Positions 24,125 to 35,491 of a stretch of 64,000 bases of DNA are shown here, in pieces. The position numbers and the translations under genes are program-made. The DNA is from Neckera pumila. Taxonomy: Eukaryota > Streptophyta > Bryopsida > Hypnales > Neckeraceae. The stretch lies in contig OZ018416.1 of assembly GCA_963969595.1 (NCBI GenBank), forward strand, positions 13,408,065-13,472,064, read 5' to 3'. Under the pieces are notes generated by a model. That model ran no database searches, was not told the origin of the DNA, and saw nothing but the letters and a program-made list of their open reading frames with translations. The number at the start of each line of letters is the position of its first letter. Within the stretch, counting starts at the first letter, position 1.

Positions 24125-24259
24125 AATTGTGGAAAATAGTGTTTGAAAATGGGGGCCTTTGTATGGGAACAAAAGGGGGTGACAATACTTTTGTCCCCCC
24201 ATTGTACTGTACATATTGAAGACTTGAGCTCAACATTCAGAACATAGGGACATAATATA

Positions 24260-24699
24260 AGGTAAACGAACCCATTGTAGTCAAACTTTGGAGTCTACTA
24301 TCATGCCACTGCTGAAAGTTTTCAAATTTTTCCACAGGAAGACAAGTGTGAGAAATAGTGAGAGCAACTGAAATTGTATTTTTCAAACAAAGTATGAATT
24401 TATTACGGGATTTTGAAGTGATATATCCAAAAGAGTCAGTAGTCTACCCCATAACTAACAAAAATTGTACCTATTATGCTCTTCTTAATCACCTAAAGTA
24501 GTCACAATAATTTCTAATGTAGAAGGCCATGAAAAGTGACTTCTTGCAATGATTTATACTAAAAAAGCAAGTGTTCCTAATGAGGTCACTAATCACTCCA
24601 TTGGTGTCAAGTTAAACACTGATTGTGGCCAAAAAAACTGTCATGGGGTCATTAGGTGTTCACTATGGGTCATCTGACCACAATGGGTTCGTTTACCTT
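24260..24699. mobile_element. MITE with GGTAAACGAACCCATTG ends
   Basis: The terminal inverted repeats are GGTAAACGAACCCATTGTAG on the left and its mirror ending CAATGGGTTCGTTTACC on the right, about 440 bp apart. The flanks read TAA/TTA. Only one copy is seen here and it carries no reading frame. Confidence 0.65.
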
Positions 24700-25855
24700 A
24701 GAAGTGCATGATGGTGAGAAAATTACAAGGCCAACTAAAATAAATTGGTTTCAATATGTCAATCCTTAATATGTCTGGAAGACAATAAACTAAATATTTC
24801 AGAAATTGAAGAACCCTATTTCTAAGTTGGTATCAGCTATTGTGTATTGAAAAATATTGATTTTGAAATTCAAGCTATGAAAAATACCTTTTCCTAAATG
24901 TTCTAAATTTTATTAAAAATAATATTTTTAGGATTTCAAAGCTAATAAATGCCCAAAATATGAAGTTAAAAAAAATGGATATTCATATACTAATTTATGA
25001 GAATTTGGACATGCTTCAACTTTTGAGTACACCATGGGCATAATCATAATTGGTTTATCTACTAAAGTGATCACACCCGAACCGTCAAAATAAGCCATTT
25101 AGCATCATTGAAGACATCTTTTTTTAGAAAAGAAATCTTTCTATAGTATTAGCAATTGAAGATCATGAATTTTCAGATTGGAGGGGAAATAAGACAAGTA
25201 ATTATTATGAATTTTCAAAGTAAGACTCCCTAGATCACTCAAATTGTCCAATAGCTTGGTCATCACAATACAAAATTTAGGAGATCAATAGTCAATTGAT
25301 CGCAATTAAGTATGGGAACGGTTAAATTGCACTTTGGAGACACTTTCAATTGAAGTTGATTTGTTAGGAATGGATACACATATGTTTTTGTATGTTAGTT
25401 TTCATCTTAAATATATAGGTTCACATAGACCTTCTATAACATTATTTACCAATGAGTCAAGAGTCTCTTTTGCATCCTTGAAAAAGGACCCCCCACAGTG
25501 AACAAAATTGTCTTATATATGGCTCCTCAACAACCCCAACCCTTAAATTAACTAATAACTTCCTCCCATGCATCTAGCAATATATTATACCTTTCAAGTA
25601 TGAGCAAGGACTATTGCCTGGTGAAACAATGTTATGTTCAATGACAGTATAACATTATTACCTAATGATGGAGGATCCCTTTTGCTTCTACAGAAAGTAG
25701 GAGCCCCCAACAGGACAACTTTCTATTCTTCTAATGACAGTGGTGTTGCAACATCCCAACCAAACAATGATTTTCTACAAATTATAACTATGTTCACTCC
25801 TAGACATATAGATTTAATGTTATGTCTCTCTTCTAAGGGAAACGATTTAGTCTAG
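24700..25855. other. intergenic DNA with a family I repeat
   Basis: Positions 25080-25300 match the repeat at 9.2 and 27.0 kb. The region around 25440-25850 has short open frames without any recognised family. No promoter or splice logic was found. Confidence 0.35.
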
Positions 25856-26758
25856 TTAATCTTTAAAATTCCATGACTATATTTTCACTGAAAACGTTCA
25901 AAAATTGCCTTTTCTAGTACAAGTACCAAAAATTTGAATTTTTTTTTTGACATATGTAACTGCAGGATCTTGTAGTATGCTGACTTGAGAACATGTGGTA
26001 AAAATGTCAAAAATTTCCACAGCATGGATTACAAGATATAAGCATTCAAATTATGAAATCATTTTTTTTGGCAGCTGCACTTCACAAGCTCACTTTTTTA
26101 TGAAAAAGAAGTCCAAAATGGTGATGCTTCTTTGGATCCTTTTTCCTAGACAAGTAGGCCACATGCTTAAAAAATTTCAGATCATTTGGATTTGTCCAAC
26201 ACATAGTAAAAAAATCAGTAGATTGACAATAGTAGAGAATGATTCAAAATACAAAATTGTTAAGAATTTAGTTATGGAATTGAAAAATGCCTATCCCAAT
26301 TATTGCAATGTTGTAATAAACAATCTACATCCTATGATTTTATTTTTTTCAAAGAATATTGAAAATTGAACAAGATAAAGGACTTCAAAGTTTATTTAAG
26401 GGCAGAGAATCTATAAATGCCTCCAAACAAAAAATCCTCATAACTTATGACTCATTGATCAAAATGCAATGATTAAAAGCTTTCCACATATATATATATA
26501 TAACTTTAGAAAACCAATTTCAAATTTCTCTTTTTGAGAAAAGTGATTTTTTTCTGATCTACCCAGATTGCCTATTTTTTTTTTAAATTAACATGTTAGG
26601 ACATAACTTTTGATTCATATTTTCAAATGTCATGAAATTTAGTGCATATGAAAGATATTCCTTGTTTCCATCTTCTATTAAAGTTTGGGCCTAAAATATA
26701 GAAATCTCTAGCCATACATACTTGCCCAAAATTTCTATGTTGGTCCTTTAGCGATTAA
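25856..26758 (-). mobile_element. TTAA element, family B, copy 4
   Basis: The left end is TTAATCTTTAAAATTCC and the right end GTCCTTTAGCGATTAA. The reverse B interior is preserved over 903 bp, including CTGCACTTCACAAGCTCAC and TTATGACTCATTGATCAAAA. Confidence 0.75.
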
Positions 26759-27392
26759 CAATGTTAAGGCATTATCACCCAACTCGAAAAATCAATGTCA
26801 AAAGATAATGATAAAGATGCCAAATGATGTGCCAAGTAATTAGCCACCAGTCAGACAAGTGTGTTTTTTGCAAGCCATTTGACATGCTTGGAAAAACAGC
26901 CCTATTTTCAAGTTTGAGGTGCCTAAAGTAGTACCTTTAGGCTACCTAACTTGTCACCGATAGTAATAAATATTTCAAGCAACATATTAGTCATTCCTAG
27001 ATACTGTAGAAACATCTAAAACCATCAATATAAGCAATTCAACATAGTTAGAGGCACCTTTTTCTTTAAAGTAATTTAATTTTGTAGTATTGGCAATTGA
27101 AAATCATAAATTAAAAAAAAAATAAGATCTTTTGGATATAGCATGTAATTTCTATGAATTTTTGAAGTGGCAGCTCCTTAGACCATTGAAATTGTCACAT
27201 AGATGGACTTGAAACCAAAATCTGAACAAATTAGATGTTAACTAGTTGCACTTGAGAAAGGGGACAGTTTCATGACATTTTTCTAGAATACTTTCATAGA
27301 AGTCTAGGGACACTCCAAGGGAAATCTAAGGTGCATGAATGAATACAAGGACGCTTTTGAGTGTTTCTACCTGAGGGGTGGTTGCATTTTCA
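26759..27392. other. intergenic DNA with a family I repeat
   Basis: Positions 26990-27245 align with the family I copies at 9.2 and 25.1 kb. Nothing else was recognised. Confidence 0.4.
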
Positions 27393-27626
27393 GTACACAA
27401 AATAGTAAAATTGGATTGCATTAACAATTAGGTTGCCTTCACTGAGAGAAGTTACATGGAGGCGCATGCACTTCTCTAAACTCAAGCCATGAACTATGCT
27501 CCAACCCATACAACACACGTAGTTCTTTCAATACTGCATTTTTCTGTAATGATTGTATATATTTATATAGTGTTGAATGTCAAGAAATTAGTATGGGACA
27601 CTGTAATTTCACTATTTTCAGTACAC
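27393..27626 (+). mobile_element. family F MITE, copy 2
   Basis: The ends are TACACAAAATAGTAAAATTG and the mirrored TAATTTCACTATTTTCAGTA. The interior carries ACATGGAGGCGCATGCAC and ATATTTATATAGTGTTGAA as in the other copies. Confidence 0.7.
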
Positions 27627-27781
27627 TGAATAGGGGTATTAAGGGGACCAAATAATTAGAGGGACCTTTCTTCCTAAACTGTACATATTTGCAACAACAT
27701 GTACAACCCATTGTAGATATTTATATAGTGAGGGATGTCAATTAATTAGTATGGGTCCCCTTAATACCCCTATTTAGTGTA
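27622..27781. mobile_element. short F-related MITE with its own ends
   Basis: The inverted ends are CTGAATAGGGGTATTAAGGG and CCCTTAATACCCCTATTTAG. The interior retains TATTTATATAGTGAGGGATG and ATTAGTATGGG as in family F, so it appears to be an F derivative with replaced termini. It shares TACAC with copy 2 on its left. Confidence 0.65.
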
Positions 27782-29407
27782 GAATACGGTCATACGGTCG
27801 CTTCTAGAGCAGGCTACCTTATTACTCCCCTTGCCAAGTAGAACAAGGCCTATGAACAAGTCATCCAATTTCCAAGGCCGGTGGGCATGCTCCCGTCTGT
27901 CCGCATGGCCTCCAAGTGTTTTGAGACGCTCCATCCACATGTAACTTAAGCTGCTGATGGTATTGATGAAAGGCCCCCACTTTCTTGGCAGAGAAAGGCC
28001 CCACAATGTGTCATGTTGCATCACTCCTACAGGCAACAGTAGACAGTACTTGTCCCACATGACTCAAAAACCAGCCGAGGAACAAGCTTAAGCTTACTGA
28101 CTCCAAGGCAAGGCAAGGTGACTATTGACTGAACAATCTGGCCGCATCATCAAAGAGATTTGCTTTGCTCAGCACACCTACCATTGTGCCTGTTGGGGCC
28201 CATGGAATAATAATGCCTCCTTGTGCATCTCTGACACAGGTGCTGTTCGTCAAGTCATGGCAACGAGACAATCAACAAGACATTGACTGAGGTAAGAAAA
28301 TCCAGTACAGTATGTCATCAAAGGTGCACACACACACCCCCAAAAAAAAAGGTAAGGTAGATGCGTTCTTCGCTGCAAACTGTTCAACATGAGGACATTG
28401 AAATGATTTGACCATGGGAAATTATTCGACGAGCTAGGGTTTAAAGGAGATCAACTTGGAATGCTGTTTAGTGGGCTTTTCACAATTGGAGTCGCCTTTG
28501 TGGTGGTAAAGACACAGGAATTCTTGGTCCAGTTCTATTAAGGATGCCCTGAAGACAGAGACTCTTCAAATCACTACATAGAAAAATGTAATATATATTC
28601 AGCCTTGAGGCCTTAATGAATGCAGAGTACTGGAATTTAGGAGGCAGTTCTATTTCCGTAATAATGAGGCCACATAGACTCTTCAAATCACTGCCAGATA
28701 CGAGTCAACATTTCGTGAGCGGCAGATGATTTTCACGAGTCATTTCAGTAAGTTCGAATAAGTTCGAGCATGTGTGACATTGCAGATTGCAGAGACAGTG
28801 AAACTAAGTTAAGGTTGGTGAAATCACTGGAAAAAAAGGTGCACCCTATTCAGTGCAATCCTTGGTATTCCATCACAGTGAGCCAATCTTAGACATGAGA
28901 TAAGCTAATGTTTCCAATGTTCTGTAACCTGCTGACTTATATCACCCAGAGCCTTCGTTCTGCTCCGTATCAAGTACCAAACAGCTTGAAACCCGAGCTC
29001 TTGGGGCCCTGATACACCCTACAGATCAAGCGAATCCTTTTCTTCCTTTCATTTTCCCGTTCCTGCACAACTCAATTCTCAATTTATCTTTACTCGTGCG
29101 CTTGAAACCAGAGAGCTCCTGACCAGCAACACATATTATATATCGTTCGGAGCGGGGCGCCTATGGAAGCCCTTTTTCCAAGGTGCCGGTCTGTAGTCCC
29201 AGCCTCCCAGGTCACTCAATTGACCCACTCTGTCTTGCATCTGTACAAAGGTTCACATCCAGAACCAGGCCGGAAGGGGAAAAAAGTGAAACCAACAAAA
29301 ATCCTCTCACCAAGATTGCTCCTAAGTAGTACCTCATGCCAGGAGAGTACCTCATTCGAACGCTTGACCTAATATTCATTCGGCCTGGCAGTTCTACAAG
29401 CAACATC
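27782..29407. other. less AT-rich flank downstream of the JAZ gene
   Basis: The part next to 29407 is the likely JAZ 3' untranslated region. On the minus strand an open frame of 96 codons (28060-27770) and a 45-codon piece ending at TAG near 28130 (FDDAARLFSQ) are present. Neither resembles a family I can name, and neither has clear splice or start support. Confidence 0.3.
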
Positions 29408-32135
29408 CTAATCCCTCATCTCAGAATCGCTGTAACCACAACTGACCATCCCCTCCTTAGAGTTGATGGATGTTTGACTGCACAAGGGCATGGGTGACAT
29501 CCCACTATTTCCCTTCACGTCTTCTGCATCACTTGGGCCCCCATCCGAAAGTGCTGGTCTCTTTGTTGGTTGGCCTTCAGAGCCTGATGCTGAGGGTCTG
29601 TTCCTGGTGGAAACACAAACTCTAATCAATCTCCATTCACTTCTATACTGTAATAATAATAATAAACATGGAACATACTTGAAACCTCTGTGATACGAAC
29701 CTAGTTTGTGCAAACTTCAAAGGTCCTTTACCTTTTTCTTGAATCCAGAAACCTGGCCAACGAGTTCTTTCGCGCATTTGGCAAGGCTGCAAGGCAACAA
29801 AACAAGCATGTGTATTCGTCAGTCAATATGACACAACATTTTTGAACACCCCATCACTCATGCACTCCAAAACGTTGTTCGCATCCAACAAGAGCATGCA
29901 CTGAATGGCTTCTTCGCAAAAAGATGGACCTCTACCACCCAGACAAGACTGTTACGTACTAAATAGACAGTCAAGGGCCTAAGACGGTCATCGGACATAA
30001 GCCTCTCCTTCAAACTACATTAAGACCATGAGATCTTGGAGATCTCTGGCTTTCTGAGAGTGTGGGGGAGGACAAGGCTTTAAACTCTAGACGCTCTCGA
30101 TTCCAGGACCATGAATGGACCAAAAGAATTGAAAGCAAAGCAAAGAATTACTCACGTTTAGCCGTCCCTTGTTGCCTATGATGCCGAGACTTGTCTTCAG
30201 TGATGGTAATCTTGACCGGCACTGGAGACAATTCAGCAGGCAACATCTCTGTCGAACTCCCAGAAGGTATTATTTGTTTCGAGCTTGGCGCTTCTGCATG
30301 GTTAGATGAAGGTGCCAGGTCGGAGGGAACAGACGATGTCACCACAGCCACTTCTAAAGAAGGCTTGGAAAGCTGGAGTTCCTCTTCTCGTCGAACCATA
30401 TCTGAAGGAGGCTTTGAGAGTGGGACGACATGAAGTGAAGTATCTGTAAGACCACTCGGTGCTTGCGCATCGGGTGAAATCCCTGCTTTTTCAGCAAACA
30501 GCATAATAAGGCGTGCCTGTATCAACCCAACAACATAAAATTGTCAAAAACTTGCACAAATGGTCCACAAATACATGCAAATACAACTATAGTGACATGC
30601 AAATACAAAGGAGGCTAACTAGATCAACCAAAGTCGTTTACCTTATCTTCAGGAACATTCTCACACACTTTCACAGTGCCAGCGTAGAAAATTGTCAATG
30701 GTGCGGTCCGAGATTCGGAGGAAGTGACCTTGGGGGCAGCCCTGTTGAAATACAGCACAAAACAAACATTAGAACGTAATCATGGGTAACATCTCTCAAC
30801 ACAGTACAAATATACGATTAGATGTAAAATCAGCTGGCTGATGGAGGTCTTACGTTTCTTGTGAAGCACACACGGGCACTTTGGCTAACGAACAGGGTTG
30901 TTCCACAACAGTGGCTAGCGTTCGTTGAGCCGATTTTGAAGCAGGCGTTGGAGTTTTTTTTGCTATTTCCTTGGGAGCGAGCATGCCTCCAGCAGGTCGG
31001 CCATGTCGATCCGGAGTCTGGGCAAGCGCTTCTAAGGCCCGACCAGCGAGAAACCGTAACGAGTCCTGTCCTAGTTGCAAACCCTGTACACGCTCATCCT
31101 TGCTTGAGCTTCGATCTTTCACCACTCCTTGCTGCCTCCACATACCACACCAAAACACTCAGAAACAGGAAAGGTAATCATAAAAAAACTTAATACATGA
31201 CTACACTTCCACAGTCTCAAAAATCTGTACTTAGTCGGAAAGAAAAAGGACTTACAGGTGCTTGAGTTGCTGTTGATCCATTCCAAGCAGGCCACCGCGA
31301 CCCTACAGAAAATGACATGAAGAAAAACTCCCATAATAAATATCTGTAAACAAACAAGTCCAGCAAACCTGGCCCAAGTCACTGCATCGAAGCCTGATAC
31401 TCAAATTCCCGACGGCAAAATACATCTCCTCTTTCTCTACCCAGATCTAACACAGAGACCTGACGAACAAGCCTTCCTTGCAAGATACAATACGGCATAT
31501 TCAAAAAAAGCTTAAAATCACATCCATGAGTTGTCGTTTCCAAGCTCAAGAAACGAGTCTTTCATCCAATCTTTCGACAAGCAAGAAGTTCACATCCCAT
31601 GCTCACCTAGTTTGAGAATCAGCCTCCAGCATTCATCCGGCGTCAAATTCTCCACATCCGTTTGCAACGAGTGTTCCCCTTTTCCAACAATGCGCGAAGA
31701 AGACGCCCCCAGCGTCCTCTCCTCGTTTTCCTCCTTCCCCAATCGCAGCTTCCCCATCCCGGGTAACAACAAGCTATTTCTGGCACTCCCATTCCCAATC
31801 CTATTCGCACTCGCTCGATAGAATCCTGTGAATCCCCCGCCCGTCACTTTGCTCGTCGACCCCCCCATCGCCAAATTCCGCAAACTCGCCAGACTCCCCA
31901 CAGCAGGCGGCTTGAGACTGAACCCCCCATTGGAGCCCCCCGCCAACATACTCAACCCATTCCTTGACAACGACGACAACATCCGAAAACTGGAGAACGT
32001 GTCGTCCCCCACCCCGCGTCCCGACACACCCTCACTCCCACTCCCACTCGCACTGCGGCTACTGCTGCCGTGCGTACTCCCCAACGACAAGAAATCACGA
32101 ACCCCCACCCTGTCGTCCCCATCGCCCTTCATCAT
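29408..32135 (-). CDS. JAZ/TIFY jasmonate-ZIM-domain repressor
   Basis: Seven exons join in phase: 32135-31607, 31302-31256, 31131-30854, 30741-30642, 30516-30156, 29786-29732 and 29603-29408, all with GT-AG introns, giving about 521 residues. The ATG at 32135 is chosen because upstream frame has no ATG before a stop and because RDFLSLGS near residue 12 matches the N-terminal RDFLGLG motif of some JAZ proteins. The ZIM domain (APLTIFYAGTVKV, TIFY at about residues 301-304) continues across an intron into ARLIMLFAEKAG. The Jas motif is LPNARKNSLARFLDSRKR, about residues 440-457. JAZ proteins bind MYC factors and the COI1 receptor through Jas, and TPL/NINJA through ZIM, in the nucleus. The degron has Asn where LPIAR has Ile, and the usual terminal PY of Jas is absent. 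The long Ser/Gly-rich N-terminal part and the 110-residue ZIM-Jas spacer exceed flowering-plant lengths. Confidence 0.9.
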
Positions 32136-32600
32136 CCCTCCCCGCCTCAATTGTCCCCCTCCCCAAGAAACACCCACACTTTTCAAATCCCGGGTGCCAT
32201 CATCACCATTCTCAGGGCTCCTCGGGTGGGTTCTCCCAACACCGAGCCACACAAGCTCCAGTACATTACCATCGTGCCCTGCTTGGTCCCCCCCACCCCC
32301 ACCCCCTTAGGTCGAGATCAAGAGGAGAAAATCACTCCGGCTCCTGGTTCTTCCAAGGAACAAAGCGCGTGTGTGTCCTGCCCAAGCATGTAACATAGTG
32401 CGTGGTGGACGACGAGGGTGGTGGATTGGCAATTGTTGACTAGAAATGCACTGAAAGCTTACGATGGATTCGTAATGGAAGTGACGGGAAGAGTCGTGAT
32501 GTGAAATTAGTTGTAGTGAGGATTGCTGGGAGGAATTGGGGGCAGGAGAGAGAGAGAGAGAGAGCAAGCAAGCGTGAGTGAGTGAGGAGGCCGGGGCGGG
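32136..32600 (-). other. probable 5' untranslated leader of the JAZ gene
   Basis: GC-rich, with a (GA)n run at 32545-32564 and C-rich strings near 32285. An in-frame stop lies upstream of the chosen ATG. The transcription start cannot be fixed from sequence. Confidence 0.45.
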
Positions 32601-32719
32601 GAAGTTAACTGCGGTTTAAGTCGAGTTACGAGCAGACAGGGTGGAGGAACGGACGGGACAACTGAAAGGCCAGGCCGTCACGGGACGGGGGAGGGGCGAC
32701 GAAGGGAGGGGCAGAGAGG

Positions 32720-32739
32720 TGACGTCGTCGGGGACGTCA
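32720..32739 (-). promoter_or_regulatory. paired TGACG/ACGTCA motifs upstream of JAZ (as-1-like)
   Basis: TGACGTC at 32720 and GACGTCA at 32733 form a close inverted pair about 600 bp above the start codon. Such TGACG pairs bind TGA-type bZIP factors, which mediate jasmonate and salicylate responses in plants. The role here is inferred from position only. Confidence 0.35.
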
Positions 32740-33033
32740 TGCACGGTCCAGGGGGGGCGTCAGCAGCGTCAGCAGGAAAGGGATGTGCAGGATTGCATGC
32801 GAACGGCTGGGTCTGCAGGGGGGGCAGTCCTGCCACCAGAATCCCCAAAGTGAGTTCGTTGGGGGGTGCTAAATAATAATCCTGGACAGAGAGTTTGGCA
32901 TTAGTTTTTGTTTTGGGGGAGGCATATCTGGAAATACAATTCCTGGGGATGGGGACAACTAAATTTGATAAAAAAAAAAGAAATGGGCTACCTACAGTGA
33001 CAAACAAAACTGAGGGACACTTTACACCTACTG
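32740..33033. other. JAZ upstream region
   Basis: GC-rich near 32750-32830 and then AT-rich. No TATA element in convincing position and no gene signal were seen. Confidence 0.3.
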
Positions 33034-33298
33034 TACACTAAATAGTGAAATTAGGTTGCCCCACACTAATTTCTCGACAGTCCACACTATAGAAATATTC
33101 CTCTACTTTTGTACAATGATGCATTCAATGCATTCAATTCAGAGCCATGTGTAAGGCATAGATTTGTACACCAATTCAAGGCTTGGTTCGGAGAGTGGCA
33201 TGCACCTCCATGTGGAACAAGCATTGATCCATGAGATAAATTATCTCAGGTAAGGCAACCTAATTGACAAGGCAACCTAATTTCACTATTTTGTGTAC
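33034..33298 (-). mobile_element. family F MITE, copy 3
   Basis: It runs from TACACTAAATAGTGAAATTA to TTTCACTATTTTGTGTACAC, with the interior in reverse (TGCACCTCCATGTGG). It abuts copy 4 through a shared TACAC. Confidence 0.75.
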
Positions 33299-33523
33299 AC
33301 TAAATAGTGAAATTGGATTGTCTTAACAATTAGGTTGTCTTACTGAGAGAAATATCCTCTCCAGATGGAGGCGCATGCACTCGAGCAATGAACCACTGCA
33401 CCAACCCATGCAATACACATGGTTCCTACATTGCCGCATCCTTCTATACTAACTATACATATTTATATAGTGTAGAATGTTGAGAAATTAGTGTGGAGCA
33501 ATCTAATTTCTCTATTTAGTGTA
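33296..33523 (+). mobile_element. family F MITE, copy 4
   Basis: It runs from ACACTAAATAGTGAAATTGG to CTAATTTCTCTATTTAGTGTA, with GATGGAGGCGCATGCACTC inside. Head-on neighbour of copy 3. Confidence 0.75.
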
Positions 33524-35069
33524 GAGGCCGAGTCATTCCCCTTGAGGCCAATTGTACAAATTTCAACCTTTTGTTCAATCACAAGTGAGAATTTGGGGCC
33601 TCTTAGACAACAAATTAGCCCGGCCTCTAGGTGTAAAGCGTCCCTCGTTGAGTTTAGATTTGAAACTTTTTCATTCAAATAACCATACCATAAGCATCAA
33701 TAGACAAAGTCGTTTAGGTAGATATATGAAAGTTGGAGTATGCGACATATAATATGTATTACTTTGGAAGTTTGAAGAAAAACTAGTTGTTATTAGAAAG
33801 AAAATTTATTTCAAAGTTAGCCGTGTCTAAAACTAGGTTCAGTTCGCAAATATATTTGGATTTACTTTATATTTTGTCAATTTTTTCTTAGAACTGGAAA
33901 AAAAAAATTGTGCCTTGATATATTGGTAGACATCACTTCAGATTGTTGTATGCAAAAATTGAACGAAGTTGACATTTATAGAATTTAAAATATTCACAAT
34001 TTGATAAATATGTAAATGATGTTGGTTCTCACAATATTTGAATATTTTCTTGGAATTGAGAGTGTGGAATTGCATTAGCCATTGTCAAAAGAGTGTAGGT
34101 TGCAACATGAACCATTATTACATCTTAGTGGCCTTGCATTTGATGAATAGGACACTGTGTTCAACTTATATATTTGAATAGTATGATGCATTTTTAGGTT
34201 AAGATTTTCTATACAAAGACTAACTCAAAGTTCATGATGCATACAATTGATTCAACTGTAGGTTCCTAAAAACTTGGAGCCCCCAAGCATATAGGCTAAC
34301 AAAAAAGGATTATTATTTCTTTTGGCCACAAAACTTTAGCCACTCACTTTGCTCTTTCCTTGATTCTTGCATAATTTGGAGTTTTAGAGAGATCCTAATG
34401 TTATAGGTTGCAAAATATTATATTCACATTTGCTAACATTGTCCTTAAGATTGTATCTAAATCAACAAAACCTATTCTAATGATCTATTTATCAATTGAT
34501 TTATAATTATTTACTTATAGGAATATACATCATTTAGATGTAAAAGAGGTACGTTCAATATTAATTGTACACCTTTCATTCCGATTTTGAAAATGTTGGT
34601 GATTTGACATAACAATCTTCATCCTTCACAAGGAGGGAGACAAATTTTTTTTCCAACATGCAAGAATGAGTGTGAAATCGTCACAAGCTCGAAATGAATG
34701 TGACTTAACCTAAAGACTTGTTTGAAGTATTATGGGAGGGGTTGTCCTTCTTTTGGAGCATCTTGAAAGGCATTCAAAATCCAATCAATAAGACAATCTA
34801 ATAAGACTACACCGAAATGGTTACTTTGTATGATCTAAATTATTTATTATAAGGACATGCTATTCAACACTGGTTATAGTTGTGACATTGTAACATTGGT
34901 AGTATTATGAAGGTAAAATAATCCATATCCTAATCAAATGGGGACAAGCTTGTGTAGATAAAATTATAATAGTGGGATACTTTTTAGAATTGGAATGTAC
35001 ACCACTGATATAATTTTGCCCACAAAGGACTTGCTTCCATTTGGCTTGGAATGGGACAAGGTGGGAACA
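33524..35069. repeat. intergenic DNA with a dispersed repeat inverted at 60.5-61.0 kb
   Basis: About 33660-34200 is a diverged reverse copy of 60540-61020: the stretch around GTAGGTTGCAACATGAACC pairs with CATGTTGCAACCTATACTC, and CATAAGCATCAATAGACAAA with its mirror near 60975. The remainder to 35069 shows nothing recognisable. Confidence 0.5.
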
Positions 35070-35084
35070 CCCATTTCTATCCAA

Positions 35085-35335
35085 ATGCCACATTTAACTA
35101 TTCTTGGACTATTCAATGACTTTTGGACTATACGTCCAAAAATCTCCGGATAATAACATTGGGAGATCTTCCGATTTTTGTGTAGATCTCTTGATTTTTA
35201 TATAGATCTCTGGATGTTTTGTATAGATCTCCTAATGTTTTGGATTATCTCTTGATGACCATTTTTTTCTCTCCCGATGGCCATTATTAATTCTGGACTT
35301 TCAATAGTCAAAAAGTAGTTAAATATAGCATCCAA
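35085..35335. mobile_element. MITE with an internal 20-bp tandem repeat
   Basis: The left end CCACATTTAACTATTCTTGG mirrors the right end CAAAAAGTAGTTAAATATAG imperfectly. The interior at 35163-35265 repeats AGATCTCYTGATTTTTRTAT about four times. One copy only. Confidence 0.55.
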
Positions 35336-35491
35336 GTTCTAGAACGCATTTTTTGTGACAACCCCCCAATCCGTTAAATCCATCCAGCTGCGGCCAAGTG
35401 TCCGTCCTTGTACGGGTTCAGGTTCACTCTCAGGTATCAACTTGTATAACTAGGTTTTTTGTGTCCATCTTGACAAGATGTTGTCAAGATG

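Larger units (their letters stand above)
22070..24204. mobile_element. TA-flanked fold-back element, copy 2, with nested insertions
   Basis: The ends are long inverted repeats (left CAATGGAGGGACAAAAGTAT, right mirrored through ACTTTTGTCCCCCCATTG) flanked by TA at 22068 and 24205. Removing the family A insertion 22853-24120 restores an element of about 0.87 kb whose arms (GGTTTTACATGATAATTCAT and its mirror) match the fold-back at 5657-6535. Confidence 0.75.

Noticed and set aside
25995..26369. 124-codon open frame as a gene
   Set aside because: It is inside family B copy 4 and is broken in all other copies.
27770..28060. 96-codon minus-strand frame as a protein gene
   Set aside because: No recognisable family, no splice or start support, and its end overlaps the edge of a MITE. 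Left as unassigned.
28130..28270. Possible PPR motif (FDDAARLFSQ)
   Set aside because: Only about ten residues look like a PPR half-repeat, and there is no tandem continuation.
31828..32398. Plus-strand frames rich in Pro and Ser opposite JAZ exon 1
   Set aside because: They are the antisense of the Gly/Ser-rich JAZ exon, which has splice and domain support on the minus strand.
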